Source: Fibrobacteria bacterium
Lineage (GTDB): Bacteria; Fibrobacterota; Fibrobacteria; UBA11236
Direction of reading: 5' to 3'
NCBI GenBank assembly: GCA_025360005.1
Contig: JANYDA010000058.1
Span: forward strand, 1 to 64,000
Length of the DNA stretch: 64,000 bases
Shown one piece after another: positions 56,440 to 64,000 of the stretch. The first letter of the stretch is position 1; each line of letters opens with the position of its first letter. The translations under genes were made by a program, and so were the position numbers. The notes beneath the pieces were generated by a model. It saw nothing but the letters and a program-made list of their open reading frames with translations, was not told the origin of the DNA and ran no database searches.

Positions 56440-57957
56440 TCACATACCCCATTGGAACCGAAGCATGTAATACCAGTCCGATTTCTCGCGAGTAACGGGA
56501 GCGAAGGAAGGCGTAGCATTGGCATCCTGGACGCGGAAATGGTCATTGGCCGCCTGCAAGTAAAGATCCAATCCGGTGAACAGGTTCTTCTGAAGGTACA
56601 CGGTCCATTTCAGGTCATCGTTCTTATAAAGGCCCGCTTGCAGGTTATCCTGGTATTTCCCTACGCTGCCGGCCGGATAAGAGGGTTGCGGCAAAGAGTT
56701 GTTGTACTGTTGGTAGGTGTTATCCGGATAAGGGTTTTTAAAGTACTCCAATTGCAAAGAAAGCAGATCCAATATCCTGAAGGTAGGAATGGAGATTCCT
56801 AACATGATGGGAATGCGATCGGAAATTTTCTCATAGAATAGGGGTTGGTTTTGCACTCCCAGCACCGCCGCCTCGCCGAAAATCTTGAATGGGCCCGATC
56901 GCGTCTCATCCAATCCCGCCAACGCTCCCAGGTTTAAAGAGGCTCTGGCCATCACTTTAACGGCCTTGAACGTCAGGGGCTTAGAAACTTTAGACCGCAG
57001 GGTGTCTCCGTTGGCAAGCACAAATACCGTGTTCCCTTGCGCATCCTTGGCCGCGGTTACCAGCGCCGTACCGGTTTCATCCGTATAGGTCGTGACCTGA
57101 CTTTCGATGTCTTTCAAGGTACCGCCCGCAAAGGCCTTTTGGTAACGGTTATTCACGGTGTCGTTAAGCGCCGGGATGGCGGGGAAGTTGTCTACCTCCA
57201 CATAGGTATTGTATTGGCTGTTGGAAGTTGTGATGCTGGGTTTGATGGGAAGCCAACGATGGAGGGAGAAGCCCGCGCCGATTTCAAAAGCCTTTCCGAT
57301 CTTTCCCGTTGCCACATAGGAAGGCGAGAAGTCGAATATGGGGGCTTCGTTGAACTCGCTGAAGAGCAGCAAGTCCTGCCGGAAGGCGCCTCCCAGGAGA
57401 TCCCACGATAATTTCGTGCCCATGCTCTTGTATTCATTGCTGTTCAACCAAACCCAACCGCCCGTACCTTCGGTATGGATGATGCTGGGATAGGCTTCGC
57501 TGCGCAAGAGGTACTCGCCCAGATTGACCGCGTCGGGATTGTATTTGTATCCGAAGAATCCGAATTTCAGGTTGAGCGCGTGGGAAAAGTCATATTGCGC
57601 CGACGCTTCGGAGATACCCGGCCCAAACTGGATGCGCTTGCTGGCGACATTGGGGGTTTCCGGCATCGGCTTCCAGAACAGGCCGCCCACACCCATATTC
57701 ATATGCAGGTTTTCGTTCAGGGTTCCGGAGTAGGTAACCGCGATACCATTGCGGTTGAGGAAAGCGTTGTCCAGTTTCAAAGGCGCGCTCCCGCCGTCGT
57801 CCTGGATCAAAGAACCCTTGACCACCTGCCCCACGTCCACGAATCCCACCACGGAGACTTTCCGATCGGTGATGCGACGTTCTCCGTCGTCCGCGCAGGC
57901 GACGCCTGTGGCCAGCAGGGCGGGAATCAGATATGTAAACGCTTTCATAGGATTCAT
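56440..57957 (-). CDS. Outer-membrane beta-barrel protein, paralogue 1
   Basis: 505 residues from ATG 57957 (AAAGGAAATGGG upstream). Signal peptide (AFTYLIPALLATGVACA). The mature protein begins with a short plug-like part (VSVVGFVDVGQVVKGSLIQD), then barrel strands. NMGVGGLFWKPMPETPNVAS, RIQFGPGISEASAQYDFSHA, VNLGEYLLRSEAYPSIIHTE and LGVQNQPLFYEKISDRIPIM are shared almost word for word with the next gene. The end SDWYYMLRFQWGM is a barrel-type C-terminus. It probably forms a 16- to 18-strand porin; substrate unknown. Confidence 0.75.
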   Translation of the reverse strand: MNPMKAFTYLIPALLATGVACADDGERRITDRKVSVVGFVDVGQVVKGSLIQDDGGSAPLKLDNAFLNRNGIAVTYSGTLNENLHMNMGVGGLFWKPMPETPNVASKRIQFGPGISEASAQYDFSHALNLKFGFFGYKYNPDAVNLGEYLLRSEAYPSIIHTEGTGGWVWLNSNEYKSMGTKLSWDLLGGAFRQDLLLFSEFNEAPIFDFSPSYVATGKIGKAFEIGAGFSLHRWLPIKPSITTSNSQYNTYVEVDNFPAIPALNDTVNNRYQKAFAGGTLKDIESQVTTYTDETGTALVTAAKDAQGNTVFVLANGDTLRSKVSKPLTFKAVKVMARASLNLGALAGLDETRSGPFKIFGEAAVLGVQNQPLFYEKISDRIPIMLGISIPTFRILDLLSLQLEYFKNPYPDNTYQQYNNSLPQPSYPAGSVGKYQDNLQAGLYKNDDLKWTVYLQKNLFTGLDLYLQAANDHFRVQDANATPSFAPVTREKSDWYYMLRFQWGM

Positions 57958-57992
57958 CCCATTTCCTTTGGGTTCACTTTTCCGCGGTCCCA

Positions 57993-59657
57993 TCAAAAAC
58001 CCCATTGGACATGCACCAGGTAATACCATTCGTTCCTGGCGGCGGTCTGGGGCGTGGGCGAAGGCACGGGATCGAAAGTATAGAGCCGGATATGATCGTT
58101 GGCCGCCTGCACTTTGATCTGCACACCGGGCACGATGGTCTTGACCGCATGGATGCTCCATTTCCAGTCATCGCCATGGACGGCCGGATCCGCCAGCCTG
58201 GGCTTGGTATATTCCGCCGCCGCCAGATCCGGAACCGGGAGATTGACGCCGGGTAGAGCCGCATAGGTGCTTCCTTCCAACTCCAGCTCGCTGTCCTGGT
58301 ACGGGTTGTTCAGGTATTCCGTCTCCACGGCGAGCAAGTCCAGGATGCCGAAGGTGGGCACATGCAATCCCACCATGACCGGCATGCGATGGAAGATGTT
58401 CTCGAAATAAACGGGTTGGTTCTGCACGCCCAGAACGGCGACCTCCCCGTAGAGGTTGAAAGGGCCCGTTTTCTCGGCCACGTCGAACATGGAGGCGAAG
58501 TCGAGATTGATACGCCCCATGAGGTTGATCGCCCGGCGCGTGAGATCGGTGGATTTGGTGATTTGCGGCGCCGCAGTGGAACCGGTGACGATATCGCCGG
58601 CGGCATCCGTAACAGCCAAGTTACCCTGGGCGTTGTAATAGGACACGCATGTGGTCGAGGAGCCGTCCCAACAATTGGTCCCGTCCGAAAACTTGGTGTT
58701 CTGAATGAATTTCCGGATGCCCTTGCGCATCCCGGCCGGACTGCCGTCCTGGATGATATCCTTACTGACCACCCGGACACCGTTCTTGCCGGAAAGCGCC
58801 GCGCTGGTAGTCACTTCGGTACCTGGCCTCCAGGCCGCGAAATCGGTAGCGCTGACCGTAGCTCCGTTCGCATCGGTATAGGTGTAATGCACCATCGCCT
58901 GGTTCTGTACTTCCGGGAAGTTGGCTATCTCCACGTATTGGCCGATGGGGCTCGCCTTGTCCGCATCCTCTTGGCGGCCGAAGAAGGAGAGGTTATTGCT
59001 GAACCAACGCTTCATTGCAGCGCCGCCGCCGATTTCCAGGCCTTTGACCGGGCGGTAGGAGAAGAGGTAGGCGGGGGTGAGATCGTACAGGGGAGGATTC
59101 TGATACTCCCAGAACAGGCCCAACTCCTGGTGAAAAGCGCCGTCGAAAAGGTTCGATCGCAGGCGCATTCCCAACACCTTGGTATGCGCGCTGTCCACCC
59201 AGGTCCAGCCGCCCGTTACGATATAGGTGGGATAGGATTCGCTGCGGATAAGGTATTCACCCAGGTTCATGGCCGGGGAATCGTACTTGAAAGGGAAGTA
59301 TCCGCCTTCCAGGCTCAGATTGCGCGTAAAAAGGAACTCCGTCGACGCTTCGCTGATGCCGGGGCCGAAACGCAGATTGTTTCTCCAGAAGTCGCCCGGC
59401 GGAAACGGCTGCCAGAACAGGCCGCCCACGCCGACGGTATAGCGGAGCTTTTCCTTCACCGTATCGGACACGGTGATATTGACGGAAAGGCGATTGAGAA
59501 AATGGCCGTCAACCTTGGTGCCCAGGGTATTGCCCTTCACCAGCTGTCCGAAATCCGAATAGGCCTCGCCCTTTAGGTTATCGATCGATACAGACGCCCC
59601 GATAAGGCTCGGTAGCATGCTCAATAGCAGAAAGCCCTGCCGTAATTTCCGTATCAT
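57993..59657 (-). CDS. Outer-membrane beta-barrel protein, paralogue 2
   Basis: 554 residues from ATG 59657 (GGCGGGGG directly upstream). Signal peptide (GFLLLSMLPSLIGAS). It shares with paralogue 1: YTVGVGGLFWQPFP, LRFGPGISEASTEFLFTRNL, MNLGEYLIRSESYPTYIVTG, VAVLGVQNQPVYFENIFHRM, and the end NEWYYLVHVQWGF. The middle differs and has an insert (about 280-370) with a Cys pair. The pair is transcribed together, with 35 bp between the genes, and shares its neighbourhood with the ThuA-domain gene. Strong barrel character, function unknown. Confidence 0.75.
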   Translation of the reverse strand: MIRKLRQGFLLLSMLPSLIGASVSIDNLKGEAYSDFGQLVKGNTLGTKVDGHFLNRLSVNITVSDTVKEKLRYTVGVGGLFWQPFPPGDFWRNNLRFGPGISEASTEFLFTRNLSLEGGYFPFKYDSPAMNLGEYLIRSESYPTYIVTGGWTWVDSAHTKVLGMRLRSNLFDGAFHQELGLFWEYQNPPLYDLTPAYLFSYRPVKGLEIGGGAAMKRWFSNNLSFFGRQEDADKASPIGQYVEIANFPEVQNQAMVHYTYTDANGATVSATDFAAWRPGTEVTTSAALSGKNGVRVVSKDIIQDGSPAGMRKGIRKFIQNTKFSDGTNCWDGSSTTCVSYYNAQGNLAVTDAAGDIVTGSTAAPQITKSTDLTRRAINLMGRINLDFASMFDVAEKTGPFNLYGEVAVLGVQNQPVYFENIFHRMPVMVGLHVPTFGILDLLAVETEYLNNPYQDSELELEGSTYAALPGVNLPVPDLAAAEYTKPRLADPAVHGDDWKWSIHAVKTIVPGVQIKVQAANDHIRLYTFDPVPSPTPQTAARNEWYYLVHVQWGF

Positions 59658-59857
59658 CCCCCGCCTTCCGGCCCGATGCCCGCTAGGTTGGATCGCCCTT
59701 GCGGGAAAAAACCTATGATATGGTCGTGACTTATTCAAGATGCGATGGTAACTTAGAGACTTGTATACGGATTGTGTTGTTATCGATCGTGCACTTTGCG
59801 AAATCTCGTAATTCTGTCTTTTCCAAATTTCCCCCGTCCTGATCGGATCCGGAATCC
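59658..59857. promoter_or_regulatory. Divergent region between barrel genes and the membrane-TPR gene
   Basis: 200 bp, AT-rich in 59710-59790 (CTATGATATGGTCG, GACTTGTATACGG). It is the likely site of both promoters. I see no operator or RNA element. Confidence 0.35.
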
Positions 59858-61666
59858 GTGCCCACACTTTCCCTGCCTCGTAGAGAGTTATGGATACTCG
59901 GTCCCAAACGGGACCTGTTATTTTTCATACTCACGCCGCTGCTCATCGTCCCGTTCTTCCGCCTTCTCCCCCATGGCCAGTCCCCGCAAACCATAGCGTT
60001 GTATATCCTGGGAATAGGAGGCTTCGGCCACCACCTGCCCGGCTTCATCCGGGCCTATTCGGATCGCGGGTTGTTCGCTCAGCATAGGCTGAGTTTCACC
60101 CTGATCCCCTTGCTGCTCGTCCTGGCCTGCAGCGCCTATTCCTATCTCAACCTCAACGCATTGACCTTCCTGACCGTCGCCTGGGGCACCTGGCACGGAG
60201 CTATGCAGGTAAACGGCTTCATGCGTATCTACGATTCCAAGGTGAAGTCGTTCCGTCCCGCCACGGCGCGGTTGGATCGCCTCATGTGCGTCGCCTGGTT
60301 CGGCATTGCCATCCTGCAATCCCCCGAAAAGCAATTCTCACTGGCCGCCCTTTTCTACGGTTCCGGGGGATTTCTAATCCCGCCGGCCGGGTTTGAAATC
60401 CTGCGTTGGATTTGGGGTGCGTTCACCTTGGGAACCACCTTCTTTTTCCTAGCCAATATTCTCCGCCAATGGAAAACGGGATCACCTCCCAGTCCGGCCA
60501 AGCTGTTGATCATGGCGGCTTCATTCGGCTTTTGGTGGTTTTGCACGGTATCGCTCCGTAACCTGCTGTTGGGCGTGCTCATGTGGGAGGTGTTCCACGA
60601 CATCCAATACAATGTCCTGGTCTGGCATTTCCAACGCCATCGCGTGGCCGGAAAGGGCCCTACCGGGGCCGCGGAGAAGTTCCTGTTCCGGTCCGGGTGG
60701 GGCCGCCTGGGTTTGTACGCCGGGCTCATCGTGGCGTATGGATATCTGGGCATCGCTACGTCCTTCGCCAGCGTGCAGCTTCCGGAGGACGTGGTAGCCG
60801 GCTCCGGCCTTGCGCAATGGTTGGTCCGCATTTCCCTGGCTTCGGCGCTGCTCCACTTCTACTATGACGGATTCATCTGGAGAGTGCGGGAGGCGGGCAT
60901 CCGGCGCGACCTGGGCGTACCGGAAGGGGAAACCGATCTCCCCGCGGCCAAGCCGATGCGGAGGGGGTTGCGGCCCGTCTATCTTTGGCTGTTGTTCATC
61001 ATTCCCGCTGTGTATATGGGAATCAACCAACATCGCGGCAGCTTGCCGGATTTCCCTTCCCAGATGGTGAACCTGGCGGAAGCCATTCCCGGAAACTGGA
61101 AAGCCGATTTCCTGAGCGGGACTTATTTCAAAGGACAGGGGGATTTCGCCACGGCCGAAAGCCATTATCGAAGGGCCGTGGCGGCGCGTCCGGATTTCGC
61201 TACGGGCCATCTGTTCCTGGGAGACATACTTTACAAACAGGGTAACCTTCCGGAAGCGATCGAGGAATACCGGCAATCGGTGGATCTGGAGCCCGACAAC
61301 CTGGATGGACTCAGGAATCTCGCCAATCTCTATCTCAACTCGGGGCAACCCTCGCTCGCGGCGGAACGTTTCCTGAGCGCTTTGGCGCTGGATGCGGATA
61401 ATCCCGATCTGAATTTCGGCATGGCCACCGCCTTGCTCCGGCAAAACAAGCTGCAGGACGCTGAGCCCTACGTCCGGAAAACCTTGCAACTTTCCCCTGG
61501 CCATTCCGGAGCGTTGAATTACCTGGGGATGATCCGGGACGTGGGCGGGGATGCCGTAGCCGCCTTGGAATATTATCGGCAAGCCTTGGCGGCGGACAGC
61601 GGGAACGCATCGGCCAAGGAAAACCTGGCGGCACTGCTCGCCAAACAGGCCCGGCCCAAGCCCTGA
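59858..61666 (+). CDS. Polytopic membrane protein with conserved His motifs and C-terminal TPR domain
   Basis: 602 residues from GTG 59858. About nine hydrophobic segments (20-400) followed by four or five TPR repeats (about 425-600: KADFLSGTYFKGQGDFATAE, AVAARPDFATGHLFLGDILY, LNSGQPSLAAERFLSALALD). The membrane part has His-containing motifs next to or inside helices: GFGHHLPGFIRAYSDRG, GTWHGAMQVNGFMRIYD, WEVFHDIQYNVLVWHFQRHR, LHFYYDGFIWRVREAG. These could hold metal or heme in a membrane enzyme; the HDIQY and HFYYDGFIW strings recall proteins of unknown function from other phyla. Not assignable to a named family. Confidence 0.72.
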   Translation: MPTLSLPRRELWILGPKRDLLFFILTPLLIVPFFRLLPHGQSPQTIALYILGIGGFGHHLPGFIRAYSDRGLFAQHRLSFTLIPLLLVLACSAYSYLNLNALTFLTVAWGTWHGAMQVNGFMRIYDSKVKSFRPATARLDRLMCVAWFGIAILQSPEKQFSLAALFYGSGGFLIPPAGFEILRWIWGAFTLGTTFFFLANILRQWKTGSPPSPAKLLIMAASFGFWWFCTVSLRNLLLGVLMWEVFHDIQYNVLVWHFQRHRVAGKGPTGAAEKFLFRSGWGRLGLYAGLIVAYGYLGIATSFASVQLPEDVVAGSGLAQWLVRISLASALLHFYYDGFIWRVREAGIRRDLGVPEGETDLPAAKPMRRGLRPVYLWLLFIIPAVYMGINQHRGSLPDFPSQMVNLAEAIPGNWKADFLSGTYFKGQGDFATAESHYRRAVAARPDFATGHLFLGDILYKQGNLPEAIEEYRQSVDLEPDNLDGLRNLANLYLNSGQPSLAAERFLSALALDADNPDLNFGMATALLRQNKLQDAEPYVRKTLQLSPGHSGALNYLGMIRDVGGDAVAALEYYRQALAADSGNASAKENLAALLAKQARPKP

Positions 61667-61686
61667 ACAAAACCTGTGTGCGGAAG

Positions 61687-61704
61687 CGGAGGCGCATGCC
61701 TCCG
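61687..61704. terminator. Stem-loop CGGAGGC-GCAT-GCCTCCG between convergent genes
   Basis: Perfect 7-pair stem with a 4-nt loop between the stops at 61666 and 61722; it could stop both transcripts. No T-run. Confidence 0.45.
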
Positions 61705-61721
61705 GCATTCGTTTGGATCGG

Positions 61722-63698
61722 CTACTTCAAATCCAGTCCCGTCAAATCGATCCTTCCTCCCGTAGCGGTAACCCGCAAAATGGTGATGCCGGTATCCAAC
61801 GGAACGGAATCCAGGACCGCATCGGACCAGCGCAGCGTGGCCGGCAAATCGCCTTCGGAAAGCGGAGCATGGCCGGGCGAACCCAGGGACAGGTGGGCTC
61901 CCTGGCTTGCGCGGTAATGCAAGGTCACGGAGAACTTCCCCGCGGCGGCCGTGGCCAGGCGGTATTCCGTATAAGCGCCCGGAGCATAAGTCACGCCGCC
62001 GGAAGCGAGGGTGGAATCGAATGCGATGGCGGTAACGCCGGCGCGGGAAAGATATCCTTCCGCGGGGATGCTTCCCGGGACGGACTTGGGCGCATAAGCA
62101 TCCGGATTGGCCAAGGTGGAAAAGAACTCATCCGTGTAGGCAGGCCAATCGTTGGCGGCTTCCGGAATGTCCAGGAAATCGAAAGTGATATCGGAGGCGG
62201 GCTGCACCTCCAGCGTCGAAGAGACCTTGACCATCTGCGCCGTTTTCCAGAGGCCGCGATTGGCCATGAAAGCGGCCGGGGCCAAATCCCCGAACGGCAG
62301 CTTCCCGAGGTTGACGCTCAGATAGGTCCTCACCTTCTCGCCCATGCGCGTCAAGGGAATGTCCTTGCTGCGGGTGGTATCGGATCTTCCTCCCCAAACA
62401 TAATTGCGGCCCCATTGCAGAAAGCGGCACTTTTTCGCCACCAGGTAATTGGCCACGGTATCCGCGGACTGGATGGAATAAGTGTACACGCCGGCCACCA
62501 CCATGCGGGACGCGATGGAAGGATCGGTGAGATAGGCCTGCGCTACCGTGGTCAGAGGACCGCCCGCCACCACTACCAGGGGTTTTTCCGGAGTCGCCTT
62601 ACGGGCTTCGGCTACGATCAAATCGCTGCCGGCGCTAGGCGCGGGTTGGATGTCTTCGATGCGGCCGGAAGCCGGCAGGACCAGGCGCGCGACCGCTCCC
62701 GGAACCAGGTCCGGAATATTCCGGATTCCGGAAAGCTGCGCCAGGCGCAGCTCTTCCCTACCGAAGGCCAAGTGAGCGGGAATGCTGGGCAGGGCGGAAC
62801 GATGATCATTGGTCACGATATTGCCGCGCAGATCCAGAAGGCCCAGGCTGGCCTTGGTCCAGATGTATTCGTTCTCCACGCCATTGTCCCAACGCTCATT
62901 GTCCAGGATGAAGGGGTTGGTGCCGTCGATGCCGCCAATCCTCAGGCCCACGGCATCCACGCTGAAGGTGAGCTTGGCCTCCTTTTCCAATTGCACGGCC
63001 GAGATTGTGGTTTGCTGTCCGGAATGCACCACGATTCCATGCCGGGCCGCATCGCGGCGGAACGGCTGCAGGCTGCTGCAACGGATGGAATAGACGCCTT
63101 CCGGCAGATTATACACCACAAAGCCGCCGGCATGATCGGCCGTGATCAATCTCTCCATGCCGAACACCTGCACAAAGCGGGTCAATTGCGCTTCGCTGTC
63201 CGGCGCGAAGGTGCCCATGATGCTGCCGCGCGGTTTGACCGTATCCGCGCCCAGTTGGACCAACTCACTATCGTGGATGGTGAAGTCATGAATGTAGCCG
63301 CGCGCTTCCGAACCCGCAATCTCCACGCGGTAATCGCCCGCGGGCAAACCCTTGATGGAGAAATTGCCGCGACCGTCGGTTACCGTGTCCTTGCGGCGCG
63401 CGCTGATTTCCTCGGTGGAGACCAGGTCTTCCAGGTAATCGGAGGGGCGCAATCTCACGCTGGCGAAGATGGCGGGACTGCCGTCATCGTTCACGGCGCG
63501 GCCGGCAACCTTGGATTCCGTCTCCGTACCGCCGCCTTTCCCCGCTACGGGACCGAATAGACAGCCGTTCAGAATTAACGCGGCCAGGCAGATGGAGAAG
63601 GGCAAAATGGGAAACCGGCAAGCCCGGAGGCCGCGGAAAAGAACCCGCATGGCGCGGCGGGATTGCACGTACGATGCGGGCCGCTTGGGCGGCTTCAC
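61722..63698 (-). CDS. Lipoprotein with carboxypeptidase-regulatory-like and nucleoside-hydrolase-like domains, TIGR02147-linked
   Basis: 658 residues from GTG 63698, overlapping the stop of the TIGR02147 gene (GTGA). ATG 63650 is an alternative with a normal-length signal. Lipobox LAALILNGC. Next comes GKGGGTETES, then a carboxypeptidase-regulatory-like domain (about 65-130: VAGRAVNDDGSPAIFASVRL, GRGNFSIKGLPAGDYRVEI) and a second beta domain. Residues about 280-500 look like a nucleoside-hydrolase-type fold (PLVVVAGGPLTTVAQAYLTD, DPSIASRMVVAGVYTYSIQS). The C-terminus is a carbohydrate-binding-type beta-sandwich. It is co-expressed with the regulator. Confidence 0.78.
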   Translation of the reverse strand: MKPPKRPASYVQSRRAMRVLFRGLRACRFPILPFSICLAALILNGCLFGPVAGKGGGTETESKVAGRAVNDDGSPAIFASVRLRPSDYLEDLVSTEEISARRKDTVTDGRGNFSIKGLPAGDYRVEIAGSEARGYIHDFTIHDSELVQLGADTVKPRGSIMGTFAPDSEAQLTRFVQVFGMERLITADHAGGFVVYNLPEGVYSIRCSSLQPFRRDAARHGIVVHSGQQTTISAVQLEKEAKLTFSVDAVGLRIGGIDGTNPFILDNERWDNGVENEYIWTKASLGLLDLRGNIVTNDHRSALPSIPAHLAFGREELRLAQLSGIRNIPDLVPGAVARLVLPASGRIEDIQPAPSAGSDLIVAEARKATPEKPLVVVAGGPLTTVAQAYLTDPSIASRMVVAGVYTYSIQSADTVANYLVAKKCRFLQWGRNYVWGGRSDTTRSKDIPLTRMGEKVRTYLSVNLGKLPFGDLAPAAFMANRGLWKTAQMVKVSSTLEVQPASDITFDFLDIPEAANDWPAYTDEFFSTLANPDAYAPKSVPGSIPAEGYLSRAGVTAIAFDSTLASGGVTYAPGAYTEYRLATAAAGKFSVTLHYRASQGAHLSLGSPGHAPLSEGDLPATLRWSDAVLDSVPLDTGITILRVTATGGRIDLTGLDLK

Positions 63699-64000
63699 GG
63701 CTGCTTTCCCCCGGGCGGCAGCGTACGCAAGGCCGTGCGCGGCGCAAGCGCGGAAGGAGCCGGCAGACAGGTCACGGGAAACACGTGGAAGTTCATCTGG
63801 TACACGCGATCTACATCGTCGGAGTTCTCGGCCATCTCCAACAGACGGCGGCGGAATCCCCGCAATTCTTCCAACATAGCTTCATAAGTAGGCGCGGAAA
63901 CGCTTACTGTCAACGTGGAAAAGTTGCGGGTGCCGCTGGGCAGATTGTCGATGGCGTATTTCGCCAAATCCATGGCTTGCACCTGATAGGCGCTGATGAG
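63695..64000 (-). CDS. TIGR02147 family protein, C-terminal part (runs off the right edge)
   Basis: About 101 codons are visible, in frame from the edge: AYQVQAMDLAKYAIDNLPSG, RNFSTLTVSVSAPTYEAMLE, FRRRLLEMAENSDDVDRVYQ, MNFHVFPVT. This matches the end of the first copy (AMQVFQTLPAEQRQYNALMF, IKDRIRSFQEELREIIDRDS, VYTLTMQLFPNSK) in layout. The stop overlaps the lipoprotein start by 4 bp, so the pair is coupled. The N-terminal DNA-binding-like half and its promoter lie beyond the window. Confidence 0.85.
   Translation of the reverse strand, partial: LISAYQVQAMDLAKYAIDNLPSGTRNFSTLTVSVSAPTYEAMLEELRGFRRRLLEMAENSDDVDRVYQMNFHVFPVTCLPAPSALAPRTALRTLPPGGKQP

Noticed and set aside
1-64000. tRNA, rRNA, riboswitch and tmRNA genes
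   Set aside because: I looked for tRNA-like cloverleaf arms and common RNA motifs in the intergenic gaps and saw none. A covariance-model scan would be decisive.

Overview
The window is a GC-rich bacterial chromosome segment, most likely from an uncultured member of Fibrobacterota. The best evidence is two members of TIGR02147, a family named as a Fibrobacter succinogenes paralogous family (13.7 kb, and a second running off the right edge at 63.7 kb). Each sits next to a large lipoprotein. Many other lipoproteins, outer-membrane barrels, OmpA fusions and secreted proteins with C-terminal Ig-like or sorting-type domains fit the same lineage. I see no rRNA, tRNA, CRISPR array, transposase or prophage.

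Layout. 0-5 kb: a truncated HrpA-type helicase diverges from an XRE-like gene; then a minus-strand msrA-like / epmC / secreted propeller operon and two small genes. 5-14 kb: a kelch protein with an Ala-rich stalk, a PstS-OmpA fusion lipoprotein, two tandem PATAN (DUF4388) membrane proteins, and two related lipoproteins that share a 20-bp operator with the adjacent TIGR02147 gene. 14.7-26.5 kb: a lipoprotein, argH, a propeller lipoprotein, an MFS transporter, an aminotransferase, a LarA-like protein, a small barrel protein, and lipoproteins including an alpha/beta hydrolase. 26.7-34 kb: a sugar transferase fused to a polysaccharide deacetylase, an ion transporter, a small metal-protein cluster, an FAH-family hydrolase, an OmpA porin and a DUF1328 protein. 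34-37.6 kb: a translationally coupled pair in which an OmpA/peptidoglycan-binding/HExxH protein is followed by an unknown soluble protein. 37.7-40 kb: oppDF-type ATPases. 40-44.4 kb: two tandem secreted VWA proteins. 44.4-46 kb: an EamA transporter with a His-rich tail and a higA antitoxin whose higB toxin has been cut down to its last ~30 codons. 46-53.7 kb: two divergent peptide ABC transporter operons that lack ATPases. 53.7-64 kb: a small lipoprotein, gluconokinase, a ThuA-domain protein, two related outer-membrane barrels, a His-motif membrane-TPR protein, and the second TIGR02147-lipoprotein pair.

Most unusual signals: (1) a 7-5-7 imperfect palindrome at an identical distance upstream of two paralogous lipoprotein genes and, inverted, upstream of the TIGR02147 gene, suggesting a regulator and part of its regulon; (2) seven genes with a TAnnnT hexamer 6-7 nt before the start codon, suggesting leaderless mRNAs; (3) the OmpA/peptidoglycan-binding/metallopeptidase protein with its coupled partner; (4) the sugar transferase-deacetylase fusion; (5) an MsrA-like protein lacking the catalytic Cys and Glu; (6) the decapitated higB.

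Limits: all family calls come from reading motifs by eye, with no database search. Start codons were chosen from overlaps, ribosome binding sites, signal peptides and promoter spacing; several are uncertain and are marked so.
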